This document shows, piece after piece, positions 43,277 through 54,540 of a DNA stretch of 64,000 nucleotides. Source of the stretch: Actinorhabdospora filicis (GTDB lineage Bacteria > Actinomycetota > Actinomycetes > Mycobacteriales > Micromonosporaceae); contig NZ_BSTX01000007.1 in the NCBI RefSeq assembly GCF_030269765.1, positions 62,001 through 126,000 on the forward strand, read 5' to 3'. How positions within the stretch are numbered: the first letter of the stretch is position 1; every line of letters begins with the position of its first letter. The notes beneath the pieces are model-generated. The model ran no database searches. It was given only the letters and a program-made list of their open reading frames with translations, and was not told the DNA's origin. The position numbers and the translations under genes were made by a program.

Positions 43277-44239
43277 TCAATCGGCGGGCTTGGCCGGGCC
43301 GGGTGTCGGGTCGAGGAACAGATAGGCGATCGACGGGTAAAGCGCCCGCAAACGGCGTTCGGCGGCATCGGCGGCGGTCTCGATGTCCCCGGCGCTGACG
43401 GCGTCCACGAAATCGACTTTGGCCGCCACCAGCACGTCGGAAGGTCCAATGTGGAGGGCCACCAGTTCGCGGACCTGCACCACCTCGGGCAGTTCTTCCA
43501 GGTCATTGATGATCAGTTCGCGCAGCTTCTGCGGCACCGACTGACCGATCAGCAGCGAGACGTTCGACCACGCCAGGATCCCGGCCACGGCCAGCAGCAG
43601 GACGCCGATGAGGACCGAGGCGAGCCCGTCCCAGAACGGCGAGCGGGTGATCTCGCTCAGGCCCAGCCCGGCGGCGGCGATGACGAGCCCGGCCAGCGCG
43701 GCGGTGTCCTCCAGGACGACGGCCTTCAGCGTGGTGTCGGGGGTGTACTTGAGCAGCTTCGCCGAGGACGTCCCCCAGCGCCTCGCCTCGCCCCTGGTCT
43801 GCCGCAGGCCCCGGACCAGCGAGACGCTCTCCAGGATGAAGGAGATCGCCAGCACGATGTAGGAGACGAGGTAGTCGCCGGGTTCCTCGGTCGCGCCCAT
43901 CTCCTGGATGCCGTGCCCGATGGAGAAGCCGCCACCGGCGACGAACGTGAAGGCCGCGGCCAGGAACGCCCACAGGTAGGCCTCGCGCCCGTACCCGAGG
44001 GGGTGGCGGCGGTCGGCGGGTTTGGCCGAGCGGCGCAGCGCGACGAAGAGGAAGACCTCGGTGGTGGTGTCGGCCACGGAGTGCATGGCCTCCGACAGCA
44101 TCGCCGAGGAGCCGGAGAGGAACCCGGCGACGCCTTTGGCGGCGGCGATGGCGAGGTTCATGGCGCCGGCCAGGACGACGGTGCCGACCGACTCCGACTC
44201 CGTCCCCTCCGCCGGGGAAGGGGCTGCGGCCTCGCTCAT
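43277..44239 (-). CDS. Cation diffusion facilitator (CDF) family metal transporter
   Basis: 320 residues. Six hydrophobic segments are visible, with the metal-site motif MHSVADTTTE in TM2 and VLEDTAALAGL in TM5, and a C-terminal cytoplasmic domain (about 230-310) with VRELVALHIGPSDVLV. Substrates in this family are Zn, Co, Fe or Mn. The start MSEAAAPSPAEG at 44239 is the first methionine with local codon bias. Confidence 0.9.
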   Translation of the reverse strand: MSEAAAPSPAEGTESESVGTVVLAGAMNLAIAAAKGVAGFLSGSSAMLSEAMHSVADTTTEVFLFVALRRSAKPADRRHPLGYGREAYLWAFLAAAFTFVAGGGFSIGHGIQEMGATEEPGDYLVSYIVLAISFILESVSLVRGLRQTRGEARRWGTSSAKLLKYTPDTTLKAVVLEDTAALAGLVIAAAGLGLSEITRSPFWDGLASVLIGVLLLAVAGILAWSNVSLLIGQSVPQKLRELIINDLEELPEVVQVRELVALHIGPSDVLVAAKVDFVDAVSAGDIETAADAAERRLRALYPSIAYLFLDPTPGPAKPAD

Positions 44240-44374
44240 GACGGTTCCTCCCGACGTGGGTCTCCGCCTGAGGATAGGGGTGGAAGCGGGCCGATTCGCC
44301 CAGATCGCGGCGGGCGCGCGGCGCGTCCGGCGCGGTGGTCCCAAACCGGGCCACGGCGGCCACCCCGCCTTTCG

Positions 44375-44380
44375 TAGACT
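44375..44380 (+). promoter_or_regulatory. Putative leaderless -10 box of valS
   Basis: TAGACT lies seven bases before GTG 44388, and no Shine-Dalgarno sequence is seen. Confidence 0.4.
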
Positions 44381-44387
44381 CATCGGC

Positions 44388-47006
<2,619 letters not shown>

Positions 47007-47019
47007 GAGGATGGATCGG

Positions 47020-47040
47020 GCCCGGCCGCCCCGGCCGGGC
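47020..47040 (+). terminator. Hairpin terminator after valS
   Basis: GCCCGGCC pairs with 47033-47040 across the loop GCCCC, 14 bases past the valS stop. Confidence 0.6.
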
Positions 47041-47063
47041 CGGGTGAGATCGGGGGAGAAGAC

Positions 47064-47567
47064 ATGGGCCGGACCTGCTCTTTAACGCGTGACCGCGTCC
47101 TGCGCGCGATGCGCTGGACACACGTGGCCGTGGGAGCCCTGACGCTGCTCGCGGCCGCCGGAGCGGTCCTGGCCTTCGGGCTGGAGAGTCTCCCGCTCGC
47201 CCTGGCCGCGCTCGTCCTCGCCCTCGCGGCGGCGTGGACGGGCATGGCGGCGTCCCGCTTCGGCGGCGAGCTGAGGCGGGCCAGGTTCTTCGAGCCCGAG
47301 AGCCGCCTCGGCGAGGCGAAGGCGGGCGCGGAGACGTGGCTGCCGGCGCTGACCGGCGCCGTCGCGCCGGGCACGGGCATGGTGGTCCTCTACCTGGTCA
47401 TCCGGCGGGTCGGCGTCCGGATCTCGCACGGGACGAACGGGCGCCGGATCAACTGGGTCCTCCAGTTCGGCTCGGTGGAGCCGGAGCCCGGCGACGGCGC
47501 GGAGCAGCGGGTGGAACCTCCCGAACCGGCCGCGCCGGAGTCCCCTGTGGACGGTGGCCGGACGTGA
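47064..47567 (+). CDS. Small membrane protein, first gene of the CHAT cassette
   Basis: 167 residues, not recognised. Two hydrophobic segments at about 18-38 and 42-63 form a hairpin. A possible third at about 98-112 is followed by a basic stretch RRVGVRISHGTNGRR and an acidic Pro-rich tail. GGGGGAG lies six bases before ATG 47064. Codons 6-9 are TCT TTA ACG CGT, with the rare TTA at 47082-47084. An internal ATG at 47109 without a ribosome-binding site would skip it. The stop overlaps the next gene (GTGA). Confidence 0.7.
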   Translation: MGRTCSLTRDRVLRAMRWTHVAVGALTLLAAAGAVLAFGLESLPLALAALVLALAAAWTGMAASRFGGELRRARFFEPESRLGEAKAGAETWLPALTGAVAPGTGMVVLYLVIRRVGVRISHGTNGRRINWVLQFGSVEPEPGDGAEQRVEPPEPAAPESPVDGGRT

Positions 47568-48838
47568 GGCGCGGCTGGCGGGTCCGGACCGACGTCATCG
47601 CCACCGAGGAGATCCGCGGTGACTCCCCGCTGGCGGCGGTGGCCGTGCTCGCCACGCCCTACCGCCTGCACGCCCTCATCGGCGTCATCATCGCCGCCTC
47701 CTGCGGGGCCGGGTTCCTCACCTGGGCCGCGCCGGGCCTGGCGCCATGGCGGACGGTGGCGCTCCTGCCGTTCGCCGCGGCCGTCGGCGTCCTCGCCTAC
47801 CGGTGGACCGTCCGGCTCACCGAGCGGTACGGCGACCGGCGGCACCCGCACGAGTCGGAGCCCGACGGGCGGCTGTGGCGTCCGCACCTGCGGCTGATCC
47901 TGCCCGTCGCCGCCGTGCTCGGTGGCGCGATCCTGGTGATCGCCGCCGCGCAGACGGCCATCCTGTGGCCCTACGGACGCCTGGGGCCCAGCTGCTCGTG
48001 GGTGACCGTCGTGGCGGTGTTCACCCCGGTCTTCACCCTCTGGCGGGCCCGCGAGATCCGCTCCCGCGCGCAGCACGTCCTCATCACCGGCAGCGATGAC
48101 AAGGGCGAGTTCGACGTCCACACCCGCACTACCGACAGCGACCAGAACCGCATCGACTACCTCGCCGACCGGGCCCGCGCCCGCGAGCTGGTCCGGGGCC
48201 GCGAGGACGGCGAGCTGCGCGCGGCCCTCTGCGGCGAGGAGGGACGCGAGCTGGCCGCGCGCCTGGCGGCGGCCGCGAACCTCACCCTGATGTCGGCCAT
48301 CGGCAACCGCTTCGTCGAGACGCGCCCGCTGGAGATGTCCCTGGACGTCTACGCCGCCCGCGCCGTCGCCGACCCGCGCCTGGCCGCCCGTGACGCCGCC
48401 GAGCGGTCGGTGGTCCTGGACACCGCCGCCGGGTACTCCCGGGACGTGGTCCCGGTCGCCGAGTTCCACCGCCTGCACCCCGGGACCGGCTTGCGGCTGA
48501 GCGACTCCCTCGTCGTCCGTTACCCCGCCTACGGCGAGGAACCCGGCCCGGCGGTGCCCTCGGGGACGCAGACGATCCTGCTGGACCTCGCCCCGCGCTT
48601 CGCGCAGGCGTGGGCCGGGTTCGTGCCCGCGCGGCGGCAGGTGGAGACCGCGATCCGCTGCGTCCGGGTCGATTCCGGCTCGGTGACCTGTCCCTTCGCC
48701 GACGCCCTCGGCCTGGCCCTGGCCGGGCGGATGGAGGAGGCCGTCCTCATCGAGGGCGTGGAGCAGTGGGAGCGCTCCTACTTGTACTCACTGAAGATGG
48801 TCCGCGAGAGCCTCGGGGGAGCCCGTGAGACGCCGTGA
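47564..48838 (+). CDS. Membrane protein of unknown function, second gene of the CHAT cassette
   Basis: 424 residues. Four hydrophobic segments lie in the first 165 residues (about 38-58, 62-82, 108-130 and 142-160). They are followed by about 260 residues of soluble domain with TGSDDKGEFDVHTRTTDSDQ, CGEEGRELAARLAAAANLT and VSSGT-like strands. I do not recognise the soluble domain. GTG 47564 overlaps the upstream stop by four bases, and the last 14 bases overlap the CHAT gene. It may be a membrane effector or receptor partnered with the protease. Confidence 0.7.
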   Translation: MRRGWRVRTDVIATEEIRGDSPLAAVAVLATPYRLHALIGVIIAASCGAGFLTWAAPGLAPWRTVALLPFAAAVGVLAYRWTVRLTERYGDRRHPHESEPDGRLWRPHLRLILPVAAVLGGAILVIAAAQTAILWPYGRLGPSCSWVTVVAVFTPVFTLWRAREIRSRAQHVLITGSDDKGEFDVHTRTTDSDQNRIDYLADRARARELVRGREDGELRAALCGEEGRELAARLAAAANLTLMSAIGNRFVETRPLEMSLDVYAARAVADPRLAARDAAERSVVLDTAAGYSRDVVPVAEFHRLHPGTGLRLSDSLVVRYPAYGEEPGPAVPSGTQTILLDLAPRFAQAWAGFVPARRQVETAIRCVRVDSGSVTCPFADALGLALAGRMEEAVLIEGVEQWERSYLYSLKMVRESLGGARETP

Positions 48839-50354
48839 GGACTTCCGGCTCACGCTGGAGCACACCATGACCAAGGTGGAGACGGCGCTGGCCGGGCACG
48901 GCCTGCTCCAGCTGTACGACGCGTGGAACCTGCTGCTGTCGGCGTTGTGGAGCCCGGCGTGGCTGGAGACGGCCGCGGCGACCAAGGAGTGGGTGATGCG
49001 CCGCCTGGACGCCGCGCAGGGCGAGACGATGGCGCGGGCGAGAGCGGCGGGCGTCCCCGGGCTCTACTCCGCCGCGCTGGCCGCGTCCGGGGTCACCTGG
49101 CACCACCTGCGGGTCATCGACTCCTTCGTCGCCGACGTGCCCGATCCCGAGTACCACCTGGGCCGGTTCATGGACGCCATGGGCGGCCAGATCCGCGCCT
49201 CGGCGGCCGATTTCCGCGCCGCGCCGCCGCAGGACCTCTCCGCCGACCACTTCTTCGAGGCGATCGCCTACTTCGGGCGGCGCGATCTCGAACCGCCGGT
49301 GCTGGTGACCCGCTCGGGCGCGGCCCTGGGCGGTGACCCGGTCGCGGCCGCCGAACGCGATCTCGCCGACTGCCTCACGCCGGGCGTGGACGCGGTGGTC
49401 GTGCTGTCCTCGGGTTCCACCGGCGGCCTGGCCGTGGTCGTCGCGCGAGACGGCGTCGGTGAGATCACCGTGCCCTCCTTCACCCCGGAGTGGCTGCGGC
49501 GGGCCGCCGGCCGGCTGGAGTCGGGCGATCTGGCCGGGCTGCTGGACACCCTGTGGCACGAGCTGGCCGCGAAGGTCCTGGCGCTCGTGCCGGGGGACTG
49601 CCCGCGCGTGGCGTGGTGCCTCACCGGGCCGTGGCGGCGGTTGCCGGTGACCGGCGCGGTCGCCGCCGACGGTTCGGGTTCGCTGCTGCGGTCCTCGGTG
49701 TCCACCGTGATCCCCGACCCGTGGGCGTTGTCGCGGGTGGCGGGCGAGCGGCTGGTGGAGCGCCCGGCGGTGCTGGCGGTGGTCGCCCCGAACACGCGGC
49801 TGCGGCCGGGGCTGGACGATCTCGGCGACATGCGCGCCGAGCTGGCCGACGGGCGGCGGGTCCTGCGGGTGGCCGGGAGCGAGTTCACCCTGCTCGGCGG
49901 GGACGTCGCCGCCGCCGACCTGATCGGGCGCTGCCACGGGCACGATGTGATCGAGCTGCACTGCCACGGCGACGTCCTGGACGGGCACGCCGTGCCCTCG
50001 CTGCTGCTGCGGGACTCCGCGATCGGCTGGGAGGACCTGGCGATGGAGCGCTTCACGCGTCCCCGGGTCGCGCTGCTGACCGCCTGCCGTGTCGGGCGGA
50101 CCCCGGACGCCTACAGCGCCGACGGGCACAGCGTCGCCCACGCGCTGTTCGAGCGGGGCGTCCCGCTGGTCGCGGCGTCCCTGTGGGACATGGACGCCGC
50201 CGCCGGGGAGATCTTCACCGGGGCGTTCCACCGGCGGCTGGCCGCCGACCGGGGGCCGGTGCCGCTGACGATCGTCCGGGAGTCGCTCATGGAGCTCGAA
50301 CACCGGGCGCGGGATCCGCGTTTCTGGGCGGGCGTGACCCTCATCGGCGGGTGA
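48825..50354 (+). CDS. CHAT-domain (caspase-like) protein
   Basis: 509 residues. The C-terminal CHAT domain (about 310-509) shows the expected His-Cys dyad. His381 is in VIELHCHGD, after a strand, and Cys421 is in VALLTACRVG. The later VPLVAASLWDMD and FHRRLA motifs are also typical. The first 300 residues are helical and not recognised. CHAT proteases are cysteine peptidases related to caspases and separase, found in bacterial immunity and programmed-death systems. GTG 48825 has GGGGGAG just upstream. It is the third gene of a tightly overlapped operon with two membrane proteins. Confidence 0.82.
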   Translation: MRRREDFRLTLEHTMTKVETALAGHGLLQLYDAWNLLLSALWSPAWLETAAATKEWVMRRLDAAQGETMARARAAGVPGLYSAALAASGVTWHHLRVIDSFVADVPDPEYHLGRFMDAMGGQIRASAADFRAAPPQDLSADHFFEAIAYFGRRDLEPPVLVTRSGAALGGDPVAAAERDLADCLTPGVDAVVVLSSGSTGGLAVVVARDGVGEITVPSFTPEWLRRAAGRLESGDLAGLLDTLWHELAAKVLALVPGDCPRVAWCLTGPWRRLPVTGAVAADGSGSLLRSSVSTVIPDPWALSRVAGERLVERPAVLAVVAPNTRLRPGLDDLGDMRAELADGRRVLRVAGSEFTLLGGDVAAADLIGRCHGHDVIELHCHGDVLDGHAVPSLLLRDSAIGWEDLAMERFTRPRVALLTACRVGRTPDAYSADGHSVAHALFERGVPLVAASLWDMDAAAGEIFTGAFHRRLAADRGPVPLTIVRESLMELEHRARDPRFWAGVTLIGG

Positions 50355-50476
50355 GGCACCGGACGGTTTCCTCACCGTTCCCGGTGATCAACCGGGGTCC
50401 GGGGTGTCCATCGTCACCGCAGCGCGATCCGTGCATCACCATCCGGTAACGATGCGGGACGCTGTCACCCCCCGGC

Positions 50477-50528
50477 TTGACAACCGGCCACCGCCCGTCA
50501 CTAATGTGGCCAGGCAAGGCTTACCTTC
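50477..50528 (+). promoter_or_regulatory. Iron-regulated promoter of efeUOB
   Basis: TTGACA (50477-50482) and ACTAAT (50500-50505) are separated by 17 bases. Right after them, 50510-50528 reads CCAGGCAAGGCTTACCTTC and matches 12 of 19 positions of the DtxR/IdeR box, including AAGGCT-ACCT. A repressor bound there would cover the transcription start. Confidence 0.6.
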
Positions 50529-50577
50529 CCATGGGTAGCCTCGCCTCACCCATCCGTGACGTTCATCGGAGACGGCC

Positions 50578-51438
50578 ATGCCGAACCTCGGCATCTATCT
50601 CATCGGCCTGCGCGAGGGCCTGGAGGCGACCCTCGTCGTATCCATTCTCGTGGCGTTCGTGGTCAAGGCCGGACGGCGGGACCGGCTCCCGCTGATCTGG
50701 GCCGGTGTCGGCGCCGCGGTGGCCCTGTCGGTCCTGTTCGGCGGGCTGCTCACCTACACCGAGACCACCCTCCTGAAGGACCCCGCCGACCGGGAGCTGT
50801 TCGAGGCGATCACGTCGGTCCTGGCGGTCGTCTTCGTGACCTGGATGATCTTCTGGATGCGGAAGGTCTCCCGCAAGCTCAAGGGCGAACTGACCGCCAA
50901 GCTCGCCGAGGCCATCACCGTCGGCGGCTTCGCCGTCCTGCTCATGGCCTTCCTGTCGGTGGTCCGCGAGGGCATCGAGACCAGCCTCATCTTCTACGCC
51001 GCCGCCGCCAACGAGAGCGGCCTCGGGCCGCTGTGGGCGCTCACCGGCGGCCTGGTCACCTCGATCGTCATCGGGGTCCTGCTCTACCTGGGCGCCGTCC
51101 GGGTCAACCTCGGCAAGTTCTTCACCTGGACCGGCGCGATCCTGGTCTTCGTGGCCGGCGGGATCTTCAAGTACGGCGTCCACGACTTCCAGGAGGCCGG
51201 TGTCCTCCCCGGCCTGCACACCCACGCCTTCGACATCACCTCGTGGTTCAAGCCCACCGAGTGGTACGCCGAGCTGGTGCGCGGGCTGCTGAACTTCACC
51301 CCCCAGCCCACCGTCCTGGAGACGATCGCGTGGGCCGCCTACATCGTGCCCGTACTGCTGTTCTTCCTCTGGCCGGCCGAGAAGACCGCGCCCAAACCCG
51401 TCGCATCGGACGCGACGCCCGCAAAGGAGACCGTGTGA
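50578..51438 (+). CDS. efeU: EfeU-type ferrous/ferric iron permease (FTR1 family)
   Basis: 286 residues with seven membrane segments and the two REXXE iron-binding motifs: REGLE at 12-16 in TM1 and REGIE in TM4. It is the membrane channel of the EfeUOB system, which imports iron under low-iron or acid conditions. It has GGAG seven bases before ATG 50578. Its stop overlaps the efeO start. Confidence 0.95.
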   Translation: MPNLGIYLIGLREGLEATLVVSILVAFVVKAGRRDRLPLIWAGVGAAVALSVLFGGLLTYTETTLLKDPADRELFEAITSVLAVVFVTWMIFWMRKVSRKLKGELTAKLAEAITVGGFAVLLMAFLSVVREGIETSLIFYAAAANESGLGPLWALTGGLVTSIVIGVLLYLGAVRVNLGKFFTWTGAILVFVAGGIFKYGVHDFQEAGVLPGLHTHAFDITSWFKPTEWYAELVRGLLNFTPQPTVLETIAWAAYIVPVLLFFLWPAEKTAPKPVASDATPAKETV

Positions 51439-52577
51439 ACACCCCCCGGACCCGGATGATCGCCGCCGGAGCCTTCGCGGCCACCGCCGTGCTCGGCCTG
51501 GCCGCCTGCGGCGACAAGGCCGACGACAAGGGCGGCGCGTCCAACGAGATCGCGGTCACCGCCACCGACAGCGAGTGCAAGCTCGACAAGACCCAGCTGT
51601 CGACCGGGAACTACACCTTCGTGGTGGAGAACAAGGGCGCGCAGGTCACCGAGTTCTACATCTACGGCGAGAACGACGTCATCGTCGGCGAGGTCGAGAA
51701 CGTCGCCCCCGGCCTGACCCGCAAGCTGTCGGTTCCCCTGAAGTCCGGCACCTTCCAGGGCACCTGCAAGCCCGGCATGGTCGGCGACGGCATCCGCACC
51801 CCCATCACCGTCACCGGTGACGACGCCGTGGCCGCCGACGACGCCGAGCTCTCGGCCGCCGTGGCCACCTACAAGACCTACGTCGCCACCCAGGCCGACG
51901 AGCTGGTCAAGCTCACCGAGCAGTTCACCACCGCCGTCAAGAAGGGCGACCTGGACGAGGCCAAGCGCCTCTACCCGCTCGCCCGCGAGCCGTGGGAGCG
52001 CATCGAGCCCGTCGCCGAGATCTTCGGCGACCTCGACCCGCTCATCGACGGCCGCGAGGCCGACCTCGCCCAGGGCCAGGAGTTCACCGGCTTCCACAAG
52101 CTGGAGAAGGACCTCTGGATCGGCAAGGACATCAAGGACTCCGGCCCCATCGCCGACCGGCTCATCGCCGACGTGAAGACCATCGCCGAGAAGGCCAAGG
52201 GCGCCGAGCTGTCGGCCGCCCAGGTCGGCAACGGCGCCAAGGAGCTCCTCGACGAGGTCGCCGCCACCAAGATGACCGGCGAAGAGGACGTCTTCTCCCA
52301 CACCGACCTGTGGGACATCAACGCCAACGTCTCCGGCGCGCAGCAGGCCATCGAGGCCCTCCGGCCCGTCCTGGCCAAGCGCGACGCGGCCTTCCTGGGC
52401 ACCCTCGACACCGCCTTCAAGACGGTCAACGACACCCTCGCCAAGTACAAGTCCGGGGACGGCTGGAAGCTCCACAACGAGCTCACCCAGACCGAGCTGA
52501 AGGAACTGTCGGACGTGGTCAACGCGCTCGCCGAGCCGCTCAGCCACGTGGGCGCCAAGGTCCTCCCCACCCAGTAA
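51435..52577 (+). CDS. efeO: EfeO iron-uptake lipoprotein (cupredoxin-imelysin)
   Basis: 380 residues. A lipoprotein signal (LGLAACGDK, lipid-modified Cys25) anchors it outside the membrane. Next comes a cupredoxin-like domain (about 38-125), then an imelysin-like M75 domain (about 135-378) with the GFHKLEKD motif (GxHxxE). It is thought to bind and hand iron to EfeU. The GTG start overlaps the efeU stop (GTGA). Confidence 0.94.
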   Translation: MNTPRTRMIAAGAFAATAVLGLAACGDKADDKGGASNEIAVTATDSECKLDKTQLSTGNYTFVVENKGAQVTEFYIYGENDVIVGEVENVAPGLTRKLSVPLKSGTFQGTCKPGMVGDGIRTPITVTGDDAVAADDAELSAAVATYKTYVATQADELVKLTEQFTTAVKKGDLDEAKRLYPLAREPWERIEPVAEIFGDLDPLIDGREADLAQGQEFTGFHKLEKDLWIGKDIKDSGPIADRLIADVKTIAEKAKGAELSAAQVGNGAKELLDEVAATKMTGEEDVFSHTDLWDINANVSGAQQAIEALRPVLAKRDAAFLGTLDTAFKTVNDTLAKYKSGDGWKLHNELTQTELKELSDVVNALAEPLSHVGAKVLPTQ

Positions 52578-52605
52578 CGCCCCTACCCAGTAAGGAGCAG
52601 TCGCC

Positions 52606-53853
52606 ATGGGCGAGAGCAACATCTCGCGGCGGACGATGCTCGGGCTCGTCGGCGGCGCCGGTGTCGCCGTCGGCGTGGCCGGGACGTCCCTGGCGCTCGG
52701 CCCGTCCGGCGTCGCGCAGGCCGCCGACGTCTCGGCGCCGATCTCGTTCTACGGAACGCACCAGGCCGGGATCACCACCCCGGCCCAGGACCGGCTGCAC
52801 TTCGCGTCCTTCGACCTGATCACCAAGTCCAGGGACGACCTGATCGCGCTGCTGCGCGCCTGGAGCGCCGCCGCCGCGCAGATGACCGCCGGGCACCCGG
52901 CGGGCGCGACCGGCGCCGTCGACGGGCACCCGGCCGCCCCGCCGGACGACACCGGTGAGGCCCTCGACCTGCCCCCGGGCGGGCTGACCCTCACCATCGG
53001 GTTCGGGCCGTCGATGTTCGACGGCCGCTTCGGGCTCGCCGACCGCAAACCGGCCGCGCTGGCCGAGCTGCCGCACTTCGTGGGCGACGCGCTGCGGCCG
53101 GAGATCTCCGACGGCGACCTGTGCGTCCAGGCCTGCGCCTACGACCCGCAGGTCGCGGTGCACGCCATCCGCAACCTGGCCCGCATCGGCTTCGGCAAGG
53201 TCTCCGTGCGCTGGTCGCAGCTCGGTTTCGGGCGCACCTCGGCGACCACGCGCGACCAGGTCACGCCCCGCAACATGATGGGCTTCAAGGACGGCACCAA
53301 CAACATCAAGGCCGAGGACACCCAGCTCCTCGACGAGCACGTGTGGGTGCCGCAGGGCGACGGCCCGGCGTGGATGACCGGCGGGTCGTACATGGTCACC
53401 CGGCGCATCCGGATGACCATCGAGACCTGGGACCGCACCTCCCTCGCCGAGCAGGAGGGAGTCATCGGCCGCACCAAGAAGGCCGGGGCGCCCATGCACG
53501 CCACCGGCGAGTTCGACGAGCTGGACTTCGAGGCCAAGGGCCCCGACGGCAAGCCCGCCACGCCGATGGACGCGCACGTCCGGCTCGCCCATCACACGCA
53601 GGCCAAGGGCGCGCGGATCCTGCGGCGCGGCTACAACTTCGCCGACGGCTCCGACGGGCTCGGCCGCCTCGACGCGGGCCTGTTCTTCATCGCCTACCAG
53701 CGCGACCCGCGCACCGGGTTCGTGCCGATCCAGCAGAACCTGGGCGGTGACGCGCTGAACGAGTACATCCGGCACGTCGGCTCCGGGCTCTTCGCGTGCC
53801 CGCCGGGCGTCGCGGGACCGGGCGGGTTCTGGGGCGAGGGTCTGTTCGCCTGA
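52606..53853 (+). CDS. efeB: EfeB deferrochelatase/DyP-type haem peroxidase, Tat-exported
   Basis: 415 residues. A twin-arginine signal is present (SRRTMLGLVG, then a hydrophobic core ending near ALGPSGVAQAA). The mature enzyme has the DyP motif GFKDGTNN and a likely proximal haem histidine in the central domain, with NEYIRHVGSG near the end. It oxidises ferrous iron or releases iron from haem in the EfeUOB pathway. It begins 28 bases after efeO and is followed by a strong terminator. Confidence 0.95.
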   Translation: MGESNISRRTMLGLVGGAGVAVGVAGTSLALGPSGVAQAADVSAPISFYGTHQAGITTPAQDRLHFASFDLITKSRDDLIALLRAWSAAAAQMTAGHPAGATGAVDGHPAAPPDDTGEALDLPPGGLTLTIGFGPSMFDGRFGLADRKPAALAELPHFVGDALRPEISDGDLCVQACAYDPQVAVHAIRNLARIGFGKVSVRWSQLGFGRTSATTRDQVTPRNMMGFKDGTNNIKAEDTQLLDEHVWVPQGDGPAWMTGGSYMVTRRIRMTIETWDRTSLAEQEGVIGRTKKAGAPMHATGEFDELDFEAKGPDGKPATPMDAHVRLAHHTQAKGARILRRGYNFADGSDGLGRLDAGLFFIAYQRDPRTGFVPIQQNLGGDALNEYIRHVGSGLFACPPGVAGPGGFWGEGLFA

Positions 53854-53863
53854 CGATCCGGAG

Positions 53864-53889
53864 AGGGCGCGGCCTTCGGGCCGCGCCCT
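53864..53889 (+). terminator. Terminator of the efe operon, TTCG tetraloop
   Basis: An 11-bp stem (53864-53874 with 53879-53889) is closed by TTCG and followed by TTTCG, ten bases past efeB. Confidence 0.85.
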
Positions 53890-53980
53890 TTCGCGTCCGG
53901 TGAGGTGGGTCCCCCGCGCCCGCGCCCACGGCCGGTGCCCGTGCGCGGCTGCGTACGATGGCCGCTTGGAGGCGGTATTG

Positions 53981-54370
53981 GTGGAGAACGGCGAGGACGA
54001 CGCGACGCGCTCGGGTCTGCGCGACCCGAAGCGGGCGGTGCGCACCCTCGGGGCGAGCGTGCTGGGCCTGGAGGCCATCGTCCTGCTGATGGCGCTGGCG
54101 CCGATGCGGATGCTCAAGGTGCCGCACCTGGGCTGGGCGGTGACGGTCGTCCTGGTGCTCACCGCGGCCGCGATCGTGCTGGCGGGCATGACGAAGCGGG
54201 CCTGGGCCTGGCACGCCGGGACGGTGCTCCAGCTGGCGCTGCTGCCCTGCTACTTCTTCCACTGGTCGCTGACCGCGATCGGCGTGGTCTTCCTCGGAGC
54301 GTGGCTGTACACGCTGCACGTGCGCAAGGTCCTCTCGCGCCCGCCGGTGCGCGACACGACCCCCGGTTAG
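53981..54370 (+). CDS. DUF4233 four-helix membrane protein
   Basis: 129 residues with four hydrophobic segments (about 22-42, 50-70, 78-98 and 100-118), a short acidic head VENGEDD, and DPKRAVRTLGASVLGLEAIV at the first segment, as in the DUF4233 family. In other actinomycetes it usually lies between folC and ndk. GTG 53981 has GGAGG eight bases upstream, and TACGAT at 53956-53961 may be its -10. Function unknown. Confidence 0.82.
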   Translation: MENGEDDATRSGLRDPKRAVRTLGASVLGLEAIVLLMALAPMRMLKVPHLGWAVTVVLVLTAAAIVLAGMTKRAWAWHAGTVLQLALLPCYFFHWSLTAIGVVFLGAWLYTLHVRKVLSRPPVRDTTPG

Positions 54371-54540
54371 TCACTGAACCCCACCCGCCACCCAGGGTGT
54401 CGGCGCAGGTGCGGGGCGGTACGCACGCGTAACGATCCGGCCAAGATCGTCCGCCGTGGCAACCCGCCGAACACTTCCACGCGTTTATCTCGGAGAGCTG
54501 CCGGTCAATCGGGCAGCAACTTCTTCGAGGACGGTCCAGC

